Assembly (NCBI RefSeq): GCF_949987515.2
Contig: NC_082702.1
Span: 55,769,600 to 55,833,599, forward strand
Direction: 5' to 3'
Source: Delphinus delphis
Lineage: Eukaryota > Chordata > Mammalia > Artiodactyla > Delphinidae
Length of the DNA stretch: 64,000 nt
In this document: positions 43,266 through 55,379 of the stretch, piece after piece
Numbering within the stretch: the stretch's first letter is position 1
Layout: every line of letters begins with the position of its first letter
Translations under genes and position numbers: made by a program
The notes under the pieces: model-generated
What the model saw: only the letters and a program-made list of their open reading frames with translations
Database searches by the model: none
Told to the model about the DNA's origin: nothing

Positions 43266-43479
43266 TGCCGGTGTCCCTGCCACCATTGTCGTCATTATTG
43301 TCAACGTTCTTGCTTCCAGAGACCCTCGCCTGGCCTGGCATCCTGTGGGTGGGGAGCCGTGTAGGGTCACATATGGGAAGATGGGGCCCGTTCCTGGGGG
43401 GACCTGGGCTCTACCAGGACACCAAGGCCCCTGTTCATCCCTCCACCGGTTGGGTAAAGGCGGGAGCTCTGGGGCCGCA

Positions 43480-43690
43480 CGGCCTGGCCACCTCAGGCTC
43501 TGCCCTGACCAGCTGTGAGACCCCCGGCGGCGGCCGCCGTGCCCTGGGTCTGCGTTTCCCCGGCTGTCACAGGCGGACAGTCACAGCACTTGCCTGGAAG
43601 CACGGCTGAGGGGCTTACATGAGCTGACCCGCTTGAAGCTCCAGGACCACGTAGTAGGGACAAGTAAACACCTCTTGGTGTTGTGGACGG
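43480..43690 (+). mobile_element. MIR SINE
   Basis: 'ccacctcaggctctgccctg', 'accagctgtgagacccccgg', 'tctgcgtttccccggctgtc'. Confidence 0.6.
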
Positions 43691-44409
43691 TCCCCTGGGG
43701 GGACGCCGAGGGGACGAGGAATCAGGATGGGAGAAGCGCAGGAAGGGGGGCCAGGTGGGGCCTCCAGGGTCCTCTGTCGACAGCCCGCCGTTGGTTCTCG
43801 GCATGTGTAGTGGTGGGACCTCCTGCTCGCTGGCCCCGGTGGGCCTGAAGCTTGGCCCGTGGAAGGGGGGAGGGTACAGCGTGTCACGGGAGCGGTGGCC
43901 GTCTGTCCCACTTGGCTTCCTGTGCGCCGGCGTCCGGGGGAGCTAAGCTCTCTGAGCCCCGGTGTCCTCGTCTGTGCCCACCGAGGGCCCCCGGCCCGGC
44001 CTGACCTGCCTTCCCTCTGCGGGCACAGGACTTCCTTTGTAGTTTCCTCCCTCCTTCCTCCTCTCCTCCCCTGACCCCTGCCTCATACAATGTCAGGTGC
44101 TGTGTGTCCTGCAGCCCCAGACTGGGCCTCTCTGTTCATCCAGGACTCGAGCCAGCTGCTCCAGGCACTGACCCAGTGTGACCTCTCGACCTGGGCCCCC
44201 ATGCCTTGCCTGCTCTATTCCCGGACCTGGGTGGCGGGCACAGGTGAGAGTGTGCAGCCCCAGCCGCAGCCCCTTCATGGCCCAGGGCCCTATGTGTGTC
44301 CTGTTCTTTCAGCCCATCGGCTCCGGCCATACCAAGGTCCCGGTGGCCCCTGTGGGAGAGCCCAGGACAAGAGGAGGCACCAGAACGAGGCCCACAGGAG
44401 CATGTGGGG

Positions 44410-44545
44410 GCCAGGACCTTGGACTCACAAGTTCAGGGTTCCAATCCCAGCCTCACCGGTTGACCTTGGACAAGCGACCTCTCCAGACCTCAGGTTTCTC
44501 ATCTGGAGAATGGGGCTGCTAAAAGAACCCGCCGGGCGGGTGTGC
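44410..44545 (+). mobile_element. MIR SINE fragment
   Basis: 'cttggactcacaagttcagg', 'gacctcaggtttctcatctg' and 'gagaatggggctgc'. Confidence 0.7.
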
Positions 44546-44599
44546 TGTGAGGTCTCAGGACTCAGGACACGCCAGCCGTCACCGCCGCAGGTCCAGGCA

Positions 44600-44925
44600 C
44601 TTATGCAGTGCCCGTTTCACCTTCACAATGAGCCATGAGGTTGGTCCATCCTTCCCACTTCCCCGATGAGGTGACTCAGCCTTTTTAGCTCATACAGCGA
44701 TCTAGAGGTAGAGACTGAATTGAAACCCCATTTCCCCCCAGACCACAGAGAGCGCGGAAATGCACGGAAGAAGAAATGAGACAGGATTTTAGGTGTGAGG
44801 CTGGACCCTCGGGTGCCTTGCAGGTGCAGCTCTGAGGCTGCCGGTACCCGACCTTGTCAGCAAGGGTCCGGAAAAGTTAAGCGACTTGCCTGGTGTCACA
44901 CAGGTTCTCTCTGCCAGGCCAGTGT
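44600..44925 (-). mobile_element. two inverted MIR fragments
   Basis: 44600-44735 ('cttccccgatgaggtgactc', 'gatctagaggtagagactga') and 44865-44925 ('aagttaagcgacttgcctgg', 'tgtcacacaggttctc'). Confidence 0.6.
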
Positions 44926-44929
44926 GCTC

Positions 44930-45930
44930 TCTCCTGGTGGGGCGGACTCGGGGGGTGGCCTTCTATACCTCAGCGTTGGGGGACGTGAGTGCAAATCTTA
45001 ATGGGAGAGGGAGAGCACAGCTGGAAGGAAGGGCAGGGCAGTCTGGTGGCTAGCGCGGGCTGCCTCCTCAGCCTGGCTCTCCTCCTGCCGTAGCTGGCTC
45101 TGGGCTCCACAAGCCCTCCAGATGGTTCTGACATGCAGCCAGGGTGGAGAACCCCTGTCTCCTGTGCTCTTGAAAGAACTGCCGGGTATTGAACGGTGGC
45201 ATTTCACGAGCACGGAGAGGCTGCTGCAAGGGCAGAGGGCAGGGGGCGTTACTGAGCAGCGGCTACGTACCCGGCGATGCTCCGGGCCCCGGACACAGGT
45301 GCACGTTAGCCCCGCGAGGCGGACGTGAGACCCAGAGGAACAGGGTGGGACCCCCGGGGGAAGATGTCTCCCCTGCCTCCTGGTACCTTCTGAGGAGAGC
45401 AAGGCCCAGACCTGTGGCCATTTCCGCCCCCTCCCGCTCACCTATCTGGCGCCTCTCCCTCCCTCCATCCGCTGAGTTAATGCAGACTGGCAGGGGAGGG
45501 GGGCTTCGGGGCACCGCTGGCAGCCCGCCCGTGCCGCCCACACCCCCTACCCCTGCGGCGCCAGGCAGGAAACCACCAACGGGCTTATGGAAGAGGCAGG
45601 CGCAGCTGCTGTTAACAGGTGAGGCCTTCTGAGCTGGCCTCTCCCAGGGCCTCCTGGAGAAATCCGTAATGAAGTGCAGCTGTGAACTCGGGTTTTGGGT
45701 CAGAAAGGCAATTTCTCACCTCTCCTCACAGCAATTGAGTCGAAAATCCGGGAGCCGTTTGCTTCTCCGGGGCCTCCGCCCCTCGGCCCTGGCGGCCGAA
45801 GCCCAGGCCCAGGAGGCAGCGTCCATGGCTCCGCTGTCAGGGACAGGTGGCCGGGCGCGGAGGGAGCGGCCTCGTGGGGCCGGCGAGGTGGGAGCAGGGA
45901 GCAGCTGGCCAGGGTGCTCTGCGGGACCGG
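44930..45930. other. unassigned GC-rich noncoding DNA
   Basis: No gene or strong repeat; a few plus-strand frames near 45189-45968 lack domains. Confidence 0.4.
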
Positions 45931-45934
45931 AGGG

Positions 45935-46065
45935 CTGTTCTTCCTCTCGTTTTAATTGGCCTTTGTGACTCTAATGGTGCCTGATTCACCTCGTGGCAAC
46001 GTGCTGCCGGCGGGCTCCTGCCACACACCTCATCTGAGGCTTTCCGGAGGCACCGGGCAGCTGTG
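45935..46065. other. conserved-looking stretch
   Basis: 'cctctcgttttaattggcct', 'gtgactctaatggtgcctga' in a repeat-free segment. Confidence 0.25.
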
Positions 46066-46434
46066 TCCGGCCTCACCCACAACATTCCTGGCGGTGTGCG
46101 GCCTGGAAGGGCCTGGAAAAACACAGCCCGGGGTGGCTGGGAGACCTCAGGGCGCTCGCTGGGATAGCGGTGGCAGTGGCGTGGGGGTCGGGGGCCGAGC
46201 CCTGGCTCCCAGATCAGGCCCTGTCGTGCCACCTTTGCGGCAGGGTCACCGGAGGAGCCCGTTCCCATAAGGCCCGGATGACGGGAGAAACACGTGCCGA
46301 GTAAGATCGATTGGAATGCGAGCGCGGCGCTGGCTCCTCTCCTCTCTCGGGAACAAGGCTTTCGACGCCCCATCGCCTGGCTTCCACCCGGCTGACAGTC
46401 ACTCTCAGAACACTGAGCACCAGCCTAGTGGTTG

Positions 46435-46580
46435 TGGGTGGGGGCTCTGCACCGCCGCTGTGTGACCTTGGAGAGAGGGCTTGACTTCTCTGATCCTGCC
46501 TCCTGCAAAATGTAGAGGTTGCCTTTAAAGAGCCGCTTTGAGGATCTGATGAGGACAACAGTGGCAACGATGACAGTAAT
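46435..46580 (+). mobile_element. MIR SINE fragment
   Basis: 'gctgtgtgaccttggagaga', 'ctctgatcctgcctcctgca', 'aaatgtagaggttgcc'. Confidence 0.65.
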
Positions 46581-46789
46581 ACTGTGGAAAGACAGAAAAG
46601 TCTGCCACATCTGACAAATTACCGGTTGCCCCCTTCCTGCCCCCCTGCCCACCAGGGCTCCCAGCTCAGCCCGGCCGAGGGGCAGGGTCTCAGCCCCAGT
46701 GGCCTTCCCCCTCCAGGCCCTTTGCATAGAATCTGAGCTCCCTGGATGCACCCAGACACCCTCCGATGGCCTCGCTTTGTGGCCAGCTC

Positions 46790-47212
46790 TTTGCAGTCTC
46801 CTTATAAGATCAGGGTTATAAAGACATAGCTTACATTCAACAACATTCACTCTTGTTAAGTGTACTGTTTGGTGGGTTTTCACAAATGTATACAGTGGTG
46901 AGATCACCACCACAGTCAAGATGTAAAACTTGCCCCTCAACCCAGAAAATCCCCTGGTTCCCCTTCTCTGCCCCCTGCAACCGCAGGTCTGTTTTCCATC
47001 CCTCTGGCCTCGCCTTTGCTGGCATGTCATAGGAATCATTCAGCGGGAAGATTACGAGTCTGGCTTCCTTCTCTCGGCACGCTGCCGTTGGTGCCTGTGT
47101 CGTGGTCGAGTTGCCTCCCGTTGTCAGGATGCGCCACAACTGGTGCGTCTGTTTGCCCGTCAGTTGACATTGTGCGTTTACTTAATGTGTTTTAATTCTT
47201 CCACAACTGTCT
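46790..47212 (-). mobile_element. L1M LINE fragment (inverted)
   Basis: 'acattcactcttgttaagtg', 'tgtttggtgggttttcacaa', 'gtggtgagatcaccaccaca', 'tagatgtaaaact'-like text and 'ggcatgtcataggaatcatt', a familiar antisense L1M 3' sequence. Confidence 0.7.
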
Positions 47213-47545
47213 TCGTCTGCTCAGGCTGCTACGACAGAGCCCCATCGACTGGGGGCTTAGACGGCAGACGTTTATTCCTTATGGTTCTGGAGGCTGGAAG
47301 CACGAGATCAGGTGCCGGCAGACGGGGCTCCTGGTGGGGCCGTCTCCTCACCGTGTCCTTACGTGGCTGCTTATGTGTGCAGTTCTGTCTCACTTCTTAT
47401 AAGGGCACTAATCCCCTCATGGGGGCCCCACCTTTGTGACCAAATCATCTCCCAAAGGCCCCACCTCCGAATACCATTGCACTGGGGATTAGGGCTTCAA
47501 TGGATGAAGCTGGCAGGGACGCAAACGTTCAGTCCACAACAGCAG
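47213..47545 (-). mobile_element. MaLR-like LTR repeat (inverted)
   Basis: 'tctgctcaggctgctacgac', 'ttatggttctggaggctgga', 'ttataagggcactaatcccc', 'tcatctcccaaaggccccac' and 'gacgcaaacgttcagtccac'. It directly abuts the L1M piece. Confidence 0.75.
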
Positions 47546-47819
47546 CTCGTGACGCTCTCAGGAAGCCTATGGCGCCATCATCTCCTGTGGTGGATGGTGA
47601 TACGGAAGCCCAGGGTTGAGCTGTCAGCCGCCTCCCCACAGGCCACTCAGCCCAGGAGGCCATGCGATAGGCCCTCCTTGCCTGCCTTGTCTCCTTTCTG
47701 ATTCCCAGAGAGACCGGGGCCCGTGTGCCCTAAGGAAGAAGTGTCTGGGCCCCACGGACACATCTCTCAGCATCAGGTCTGACCCTGGCTGAAGATGCCT
47801 CTTTGTCCCTGCCGGAGCC

Positions 47820-47950
47820 CTGTGGCCAACTCAAATGATTGGATTTTAATAAAACGGATGGGAGTGCGGGAGCAGTTCACCACCCTGGCCTATGCCGAGG
47901 CCCTGCAATTAAACCGATTATGTCTTGAGAGTCAAGCTGTCTGACTTTGC
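47820..47950. other. conserved-looking element candidate
   Basis: 'caaatgattggattttaata' and 'gcaattaaaccgattatgtc', repeat-free. Confidence 0.35.
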
Positions 47951-48129
47951 ATCCCTGATTTGGTGGTGCTTACCGGCCCTGCCAGCATGGCTGTTTACTT
48001 ATTTACCCGACTTTCACGAGCTGGGACATGCCAGGCCGGGTGGGGTGGGGGTGATTAACGTGGGGCGGCGAGCCGGGATCTGGGCTCTGGGTGTTGCCAC
48101 CCAGCCACTCACCTCTCCCTCCGTCCACA

Positions 48130-48270
48130 GCTTCCAGAATCCCTGGGAGACTTTAAAATAGTGATGCGGGCCACCCCCTTCCCCGGGGGGTGTGATGTAG
48201 TTAATTTGGGGTATAGCCGAGTCATTGGGAGTTTTCAAACCCCCCCCTCAGGTGAGTGTGACTGGCAGCC
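48130..48270. mobile_element. MER5A-like MITE fragment
   Basis: 'cagaatccctgggagacttt', 'taattt' and 'ggagttttcaaacccccccc'. Diverged. Confidence 0.45.
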
Positions 48271-48274
48271 CCCG

Positions 48275-49410
48275 ACCTAAAGAGATGGATTCTTCTGGAA
48301 GGCTAGATCGGATGCCGCTTCCTTCCCCAGACCCACTGGGCTCCCATGGGCGCAGACTGTCCCCAGGTGAGGGCTTGTGGTCATCTCCTCCTTACGGACT
48401 CGTGGGATCCTGGTGAAGGGTCTGAGCACAGGGACCCTTGGTATGGACGTTGCCAGAGAGAAGCATCTGGTGGGCGGGACGCCGGGTGTCTTTTCCAGGC
48501 CTGGAGTTCACATTTCCTGTCCCCCTGTTTATTTTGTTAGTAAACACTGAGAGCCTCCTTTCCTCCAGGTGTCCTGGAAGGAGACCCCTCCGGGGAGGCT
48601 GGGAGCCGTTTGATGCCTCCACCCATCCTGCCCGCACCAAGGGTCTTGGCTGGAGACCTTTGCCTTCTCTGGGAGTGTGTTTTGGCACTAGGTGCCCCCC
48701 TTGCCTGTGTGTTTCGGGATTCGTGACCCCCAAGAGGTGCCGCACCATTGCTGGTCGTTCTGGGCGCAGACCCCCGGCTCAGGACCTCAGATGAGGCACA
48801 GACTCATGGCCGGCCCCCCTTGTTCAGAGGAGGCGGTCGGTTGCCAAGCGCAAAGCAGCCCCTCTAGTTCCCACGCTGGATGAAGGTTCTGGCTTTTGAC
48901 GTCAGCACAGCTGACGGGGGGGTGAAGGGATGCCGTTTGGGGAGCAGTGAAACCACTGGGGGCTGGGGACTCTGGGCAGCTCGCCCTCCCCCTGCGCCCC
49001 TTCCTTTCTGCAGCCCCGCAGAGGCTGTGCAGACCACGCCGTGAGCCGTGTGCAGGAAGGCCGGGCCCTGAGCGCTCAGCGTGCTCTAAGTGTTTGATAA
49101 TTATGATGAACTGGGAAGGGGGGGCTGCAGGTAGGCGGTGAGCCAGCTGTGGAGTGAGCAGTAGAGGCTGCAGGGCTGGCCCCCAAGCTCGCGGGGAAGG
49201 CGGCCCCTTTAATTGGGGTGAAGTCAGTGGGTGGCCATGGGGCAGGCCCCATCAGGTGGCCACTCTGTGGGCTGATGGGGGGGCGGTCCTGGAGCCCCAG
49301 CTGCTGAGGGCTGGGGTTTGCCTGTCCCACAAGGCTGGGCTCAGACGGTGTGATTCCTGGCCTGGGGTCCGGGGTGGCTGGGGAAGGGGGGTAGCCCTTG
49401 CCTTTCCTGT
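48275..49410. other. unassigned GC-rich noncoding DNA
   Basis: No named repeat or gene; an isolated 'taattatgatgaactggg' stretch lies near 49098. Confidence 0.4.
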
Positions 49411-49414
49411 GAGT

Positions 49415-49500
49415 GACCCTGCCCAAGTCCTTTTCCCTCTTGACACCTCATTTTCCTCATCTGCAAAATGAGGTCACACCCCGCCCCGATCTGGGGAGTT
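49415..49500 (+). mobile_element. MIR SINE fragment
   Basis: 'gacacctcattttcctcatc' and 'tgcaaaatgaggtcacac'. A T run (about 14) follows at 49509. Confidence 0.7.
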
Positions 49501-49734
49501 GAGTATCTTTTTTTTTTTTTTGGAAGATGCCTGTCTGATCGAGGAAGGCCCTAGGGACAGCCCCACCTGCTTCATGCCCCTCAGAGCCTCTCCATAGCTG
49601 CCCCCAGACCCTCATCCAGAACCTGGAAGCCCTCATGGTCAGCTCATGCCACCTGCCCCCCATCCTGGGCTGAGATGCCCTCCCAGCTCCCCCAGGCTAG
49701 GTGACCCCACGGGCCAGGTCCTGCTCTATGCACC

Positions 49735-49900
49735 CTACAAACCTGTATGGACTCGTGTCCTCATCACTGTAACCCTGCAAGGGGATGCTTGAAGCATCCC
49801 CATTTGCCAGATGAGGAAACCGAGGCTCAGAGAGGCTAACGACTTGCTTGGAGAGAGCACACGGTTGCTAAGTAGCAGAGCTGGGATTTGAAGCTAGGCA
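49735..49900 (-). mobile_element. MIR SINE (inverted)
   Basis: 'catttgccagatgaggaaac', 'cgaggctcagagaggctaac' and 'agtagcagagctgggatttg': a well-preserved copy. Confidence 0.85.
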
Positions 49901-49904
49901 TCCA

Positions 49905-51465
49905 GCTTTACATCTGGACTCAGCTCACCCTGGCCTGGTCCAGAGGAGGCTGGCGTCTCGTTGAGTTAACTCAGGCCTGGCTTCAAGGAGGGGCCGCGAA
50001 GGGCGGGCGGGCCTTTTGGGAGACGCGGCGTGCCAGCGCCGTGGTGCGTCGGACGTGTGGTGCAGGGAGAGTTAGCATCCTGTGTGCCTGGTTTTGCTGG
50101 GACGGACAGAGCTGGGGCATCTGGAGCGGTGAGGTGGCGTCCGGGCGATGGGACGTACCAGAGAGCTTCCTCTGGAGCAGCGCTTCCCATTTTATGCTCT
50201 GGAACTTCTCAACTTCTGGTGCCTCAGCACACGCAGCCCAGCATTTCACGCGGCGGCAAGAAGCACAGACCCGTGCAGTGGGGACCGGGGGCGCCTGCAA
50301 ATCCCCGAGGATCCTGAGGACGGGAAGGGACGGCGGTTTTCTGCTGCCTCGCCGTGTGTGTGCTTGGAAGCCCTCGAGGCGGCTAAGTGGTATTTAAAGA
50401 AGAGTCATCTAGCATCTGTAGGAGGGAAAATTGCCGCGGGGACAGGCCTGCTGGGAGACGGTTGTAGGAACCCCGGTCCTGGAGGGAAGACCCCGCCCTC
50501 GGTCCTCCTCTCTCCCCAGGGGAGACCGTCGGACGGGCTGTGCTTGCCCCAGAGGACGCCACCCAACCCTTCACCACGTGAGCGCAGAGACAGCCCTTTC
50601 CCTGCTGAATCACAGCGCACGGCTGTGCACCCAAAGAGGCTGACGAGGGCTGCTGCGGCCTCCTCTCCAGGAGACTGCCGACGGGGCTCGGAGACATCTT
50701 CTGATAAACGAGCCCCAGAAGTCGGTGTCCCAGGCTTGCCGCCAGCCCAGGATGGCTGAGGAGGTGAGCCCGCCGGCTCCTGCCGCCCCTGCGTTCCTCT
50801 GACCCCAAAAGAAAGGGCAGCTGGGTTTGCCCCCTGGGCCCTGGGAGTGTGTAGCCAACAGCCAGAGAGGGATGGGGAGAGGAGAGGGGCGAGGCCCTGT
50901 CTGGCTTATCTGGAAAAGGTCAGGACCCCGGAGCGGGCAAGACAAGGGGTAGGAGGGTGGGGGAGTGTGTGCGCCTCCATCGTGAGCCCAGAAGCAGGGG
51001 CTGGGCGGGCTCCCCGGGAGGCCTGGGCTGCAGCTGCCTGGTCACGAACACCAGGAATGTGGTGGCCGCCGGGGTGAGGCCACCTCTGACCTGCGATGAT
51101 ACAGGCCATCTTGGGTTTCTCTCCTGTCCCTTAGAGGGTCAGCACGGCAGACCTTGTCATCTCCCTCACGGGGATGAAATGTGTCATCACCCCAGGAGCT
51201 GGGAGTCCCTAAGTTCTGGGCATGTGGGGAGCAGGGTGAGGGTAAGGGGTGGGCTTCCTGGGTGGGCTCCCTCCCAGGGACCCACAGGCCACCTGCATGT
51301 GGCCTTCCCCTGCCACCCCGTGTGAGCCGGTCAGCGAGGTGCTCACACCCCAGGAACGCGACTGGGGTGATTCTGCCTTAGCCCCCAGCGAGACAGATAT
51401 GGGGGTCAAGGGAGCCCCAAAATATGACCCAAGCCTTGGTGCTGCCCGGGGTTTCCGAAGAACAA
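49905..51465. other. unassigned GC-rich noncoding DNA
   Basis: No gene or named repeat recognised in about 1.5 kb; overlapping frames of up to 203 codons (plus, 50148-50759) carry no domain. Confidence 0.4.
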
Positions 51466-51469
51466 CAGT

Positions 51470-51612
51470 AAGAATAGCAACTAACATTTACAAAGAACTC
51501 ACCAGACCCTGTTCCGAACCCCTTCTATACATTGCCTCATTTTACCCCATGACAGGGGGCAGTGCCATTGGCCCCATTTTACAGAAGGGGAGGCCGAGGC
51601 CATGCCCTCCAG
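51470..51612 (-). mobile_element. MIR SINE (inverted)
   Basis: 'agcaactaacatttacaaag', 'cccattttacagaaggggag'. Confidence 0.75.
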
Positions 51613-51614
51613 CT

Positions 51615-52440
51615 CCCGTCTCCGGAGCAAGGTGCTGTTCAGGTTTGCTTGTGTCAGTTTTGATCCTTTGTTCTCAGGCTCTGGGGGGCTCCGGAGATTT
51701 CCACTTTGCTACTGTATCTGACACCATCGCTATCTTCTGCTGGCTTGGTGGTCTGTAACTCATTCACCCTGAAAGTGTGGCATCGGGGCCAAGTCAGGAG
51801 ACAGGCAGGATATTTCTAGGTGACAACCCTGCCCCTGTGCCCTCCTTTGTCCAGTCTATAAATGATGGGTGTCAATCATTTACCCCTTTGAATGATTTTA
51901 AGAGTCTGTGTCCTTCCTGAGAGGGTGTAGTTCCAGTCTGTGCTCTCAGAGTGAAAGGAAACACTATCCCTAGGAAAGGAATTTGGAAGTAGGAGGGCAG
52001 AATTTGGGAAGCAGCAGGCCTTCCCTAGGAGAGCCACCACCAGCCTATACAGGTCTTTTGTGCAAATTGGAAGGTACCTCTTCCTCCAGATAGAACACAT
52101 TCCCAGGTATGTTCTATGAGCAGAGTGAGGGCTGGGTTTCAGCAACCATTTGTCATTTCATCCAAATGCTTTTGTGCAGTGAACAACTTGAGCAACTGCA
52201 CTTGGCGGCCCTTCTCCTGGGGTTTCTATTGATTCCCCCCTCCACCACCCCCCCCCACCACGCCCAGTTGGTTGCTAGAGACTCAGAGCACAAACCCAAC
52301 ACCACCCAGCCTTCTTTCACCCTGGGGAGACCAGGGTGCTCATCTCCACTGCCCTGCTTGGTGTCTTTTACCCATGTGCTTAGTGGGGCCTTGCTGGGCT
52401 CTGCCAGGGGGTGGTTTAGAGGTGGGGCTTTCTAAGAGGG
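51615..52440. other. unassigned noncoding DNA
   Basis: No repeat or gene recognised. It includes an AT-richer stretch (51850-52110) and a C-rich run near 52240. Confidence 0.4.
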
Positions 52441-52444
52441 CATT

Positions 52445-52685
52445 TAGCCCAGTGTGCCCATTGTACAGATGAGAAAACTGAGGCCCTGCAAGTTGGTGTG
52501 ACCTTGAGCAAGTCAGTTCAGACTTTGTTTCTCTTCCTCTTTCGTCTTGAGCCCTTGCTCTATGCAGGGCTGAACAGGTGTTCACCCGTCCTTTACAAAC
52601 GATGGTGCTGCAGCCCAGGGCTGCTGGGCGCTTCGCCCCGGCTCACAGTGAGTTACCAGCCCAGCTGGATCTGAGTCTACACTCC
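52445..52685 (-). mobile_element. MIR fragments (inverted)
   Basis: 'gtacagatgagaaaactgag', 'accttgagcaagtcag' and a second scrap at 52600-52680 ('gctcacagtgagttaccagc'). Confidence 0.6.
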
Positions 52686-52689
52686 TGTC

Positions 52690-53085
52690 TCCTCCCAGCA
52701 GCTTCTCAAAGAGTTCCCACCAAGCAGCAGACCCCATAGCTCCCTGGGATCCTGTTCTCTTCCCTGTGGGATGAAGAGGAGGGGCCCCCAGGACACGTAC
52801 GGGACGCACCTTCACCCAAGTCCTGGCCTGTGGCAGGATTTGCCCACGCCGGCTCTGCATGGGATCAGTAGGCACCCCTCCTGCCATCAGCAGGGTGAGG
52901 GTGGTGGGGCGTTACCGCCGCTGCTGGGAGTTCTACCCATCCTGGCTGCACCCTGCCTTCCCTCCCAGCCCATATCCCTGAACCAATAAGCTCTTCCCCC
53001 ACAGCCGCTCTAGCCTGAACTGCCAAGTGTGTTCAAGGTCAAACGGGCTGGCCTGGGGAGAGCTTGTGTCCCCAGTCCTTACTGC
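52690..53085. other. unassigned noncoding DNA
   Basis: Nothing recognised. Confidence 0.4.
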
Positions 53086-53089
53086 AGCT

Positions 53090-53255
53090 GCTCTCAGCTC
53101 CGGCTGCACATTGGAACCACCTATATTTTAGAAGTATTGATGCTTCTGCCCCATCTCCAGAGATTCTGATATGACTGGTCCAGGGTGGGGCCCCAGGCCG
53201 GTATTTTAAAAAAAACCCAGGTGACTGGCATGGCCCCCAGAGATGAGAATCACCC
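53090..53255 (+). mobile_element. MER5A MITE
   Basis: 'ctgcacattggaaccaccta', 'ctccagagattctgatatga', 'ctggtccagggtggggcccc' and 'acccaggtgactggcatgg'. Confidence 0.8.
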
Positions 53256-53259
53256 TCAC

Positions 53260-54005
53260 ACAGATACCCACGCCCATGGGAGGGCCAGCAGACTAGTTGG
53301 ATGTGGAAACCAGGTGTTTCCTAATCTGCTGGCCGATGGAAGAAACCCCTTGATAAATTGCAGTGTCGTTCATGTGAGGTCCAGCGCTTAGTTTCAGAAA
53401 GCAAACCGACAAGCAGAGGGTGGGGGAGTTGACTTGGTAGGAGGAGAATTCAGCCTCGGCATCTCCAAGTAGGGCAGGAACCAGTAGCGACCTTTACTAA
53501 TGTCATCTTCAGAGGCACTGAGAGTGGGAGGGAGGCTGGCATAGGGGGAGCACACACGCGTGGTCATCGTCCTGCAGGACTGAACTCTAAGAAGGATGTT
53601 GTAAACTGAGGAACATTCCAGAACCCGGGACTTTGGTGGGGAATGAGTTGAGGAAACCAGGGGTGGGCTGGGGATGGCGTGACATTCTGTTGGAGCAGAG
53701 GAGACTCAGGGGACCCCGGAAGTGGGCTGCTGGTGAGTATCTGGGGTCTGAGGACAGACGAGTGGGGCTTGGCCCAGGGGCTGGAAGTTCCCAGATTTCA
53801 GCTCAACTGCAGGAAGCAATTCTGCGGAGCTGTTCTAGCCCCAGGAGGGGTTCCAGAGAGGGAGGGAGACCCAGCAGTTCTCTGGGAGCATGCTTGGGGC
53901 AAGTGCTGAGCTGGGCTCCTTTCGAGTAGTGTTCCCAAGGGCATCTTCCTGCAGCCAGGAGGGACTGGCCTAGCCCGGGGCCCTAGACCTCAGCGCTACA
54001 GACAT
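53260..54005. other. unassigned noncoding DNA
   Basis: Nothing named in this stretch. Confidence 0.4.
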
Positions 54006-54009
54006 GGGG

Positions 54010-54197
54010 GTCTGATGATTCTCTGTGGTGGGGCCGTCCTGTGCATCTCGGGTTGTTGAGAGCATCCCTGGTCTCCACCCACGAGAGGCCAGCAGCACCC
54101 CCGTCCGCACTGTGACAGCTAAAGATTTCTGCCGACCTTGCCAAATATGCCGGAGGTTGGGGAGCAGAACCACCCCCTGGCTCACTGAGAACCACTG
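54010..54197 (-). mobile_element. MER20 MITE (inverted)
   Basis: 'gtggggccgtcctgtgcatc', 'gagcatccctggtctccacc' and the terminal inverted repeat 'ctcactgagaaccactg'. It lies about 1.3 kb upstream of the CpG-island promoter. Confidence 0.85.
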
Positions 54198-54209
54198 TCT
54201 TGGAACGAG

Positions 54210-54475
54210 GGCTTTCTACCTAGGCTGCAAGTAGGAATCCCCTAGGTGCTTGAAGAGATACTGACGTCTGGGCCCTTGCCCAGAGGTGTGATATCATAGG
54301 TCTGGGTCCGGCCCAGACAACCTGAGGGTGGGAGAGGTGTTGAAAACCGCTCCAGGAGGCTCTAAGACGCAGCAACGTTTGAGACCCCATGGGGTAGAAT
54401 GCTTCTCAAACTAGGATCACCTGGCTGGCGGCTCCACATAACGGCCCCCAATGTAATCAGCATCACCTGGAATCA
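54210..54475 (+). mobile_element. two MER5A-like MITE fragments
   Basis: 54210-54360 ('tgcaagtaggaatcccctag', 'gtctgggcccttgcccagag') and 54402-54475 ('gcttctcaaactaggatcac', 'aatcagcatcacctggaatc'). Confidence 0.65.
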
Positions 54476-54479
54476 GGCA

Positions 54480-55375
54480 AGCGTGGGGATCACCGCCCCG
54501 AGTGCCCGTAAGCCCCTTGGCGGCCTGAGGCTCCAGGATTCTGAGCTGAAAGGCCCTGGCTAGCCAGCCTGGCAGGGACCTCGTGTACCTCGGTTTCCTC
54601 CAGCCTGCGCCCCCCCCGCCGCCCCCAGATCTCCTCCTCCACCCCGGGGTCTCGGCCTCTTGCTCAGCTCCCCCACCTCGTCCTCCCGGAGACTTCTCCC
54701 AGCCCTCACCCCTGCAGCAGCTCCGGAGAGCCAGCCAGCAGCCCGGCCCCTCCTCCCTCCTCTCCTCCCAGCCGGTGGCTCTCAGCGCCCGCTTGATTTA
54801 GTAGGCGTTGGAGGAGAAAGGCAGCCTGAAGAGTCACTGAGAGCCTGAGGCTCGCCAGCACTTATCTGGGAAGGAGAGGCCAGCGGCCCCTGGAGGGAGC
54901 CGGGGCGGAAGGAGGAGCACACCTCTCAGCCGGAGAGGGGCTCGGCAAGGCGGCCTCTTCGCAGCCTCTGCGGGGTTATTAGCTCCTGGGCGACCTGAGC
55001 CCCCCATCACGCAGTCTGGGGGCCGCCCCTCCTTGCCACATCACCCAAGGGGGAGGGGAGGGGCAGGGGGTGCCCCTGCAGTTGCCTCCTGTGGGGGCCG
55101 GGGGTGGGTGCTCAGCTCCTGGCAACCCTCAGTCGAGGAGATCAGAGACCCCTGGGTTAGATGAGATGTCAGGTGGGCTTAGAGGGAGGCGTCCCGTAGC
55201 CGCCGACGGGCTCTTGGGGGGTAGGCGAGGGCCCCCCACCCGGCTCCTCTGCTCCCCCTCGTGCCTTTTGGCTGTTTGCCTGCCCTCCTTTCCCGGTGCC
55301 GGTCCCCCCTGGTTCTCCTCCCCTCTGATGAAAAACACAAAAGGAAAATGCGCCAGTGCTCAGGTCTGGGGAGCC
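54480..55375. other. GC-rich upstream flank of the CpG island
   Basis: C-rich 54600-54790 with CCCCCCCCGCCGCCCCC; no repeat recognised. Likely promoter-proximal DNA of the predicted gene downstream. Confidence 0.4.
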
Positions 55376-55379
55376 CCAG

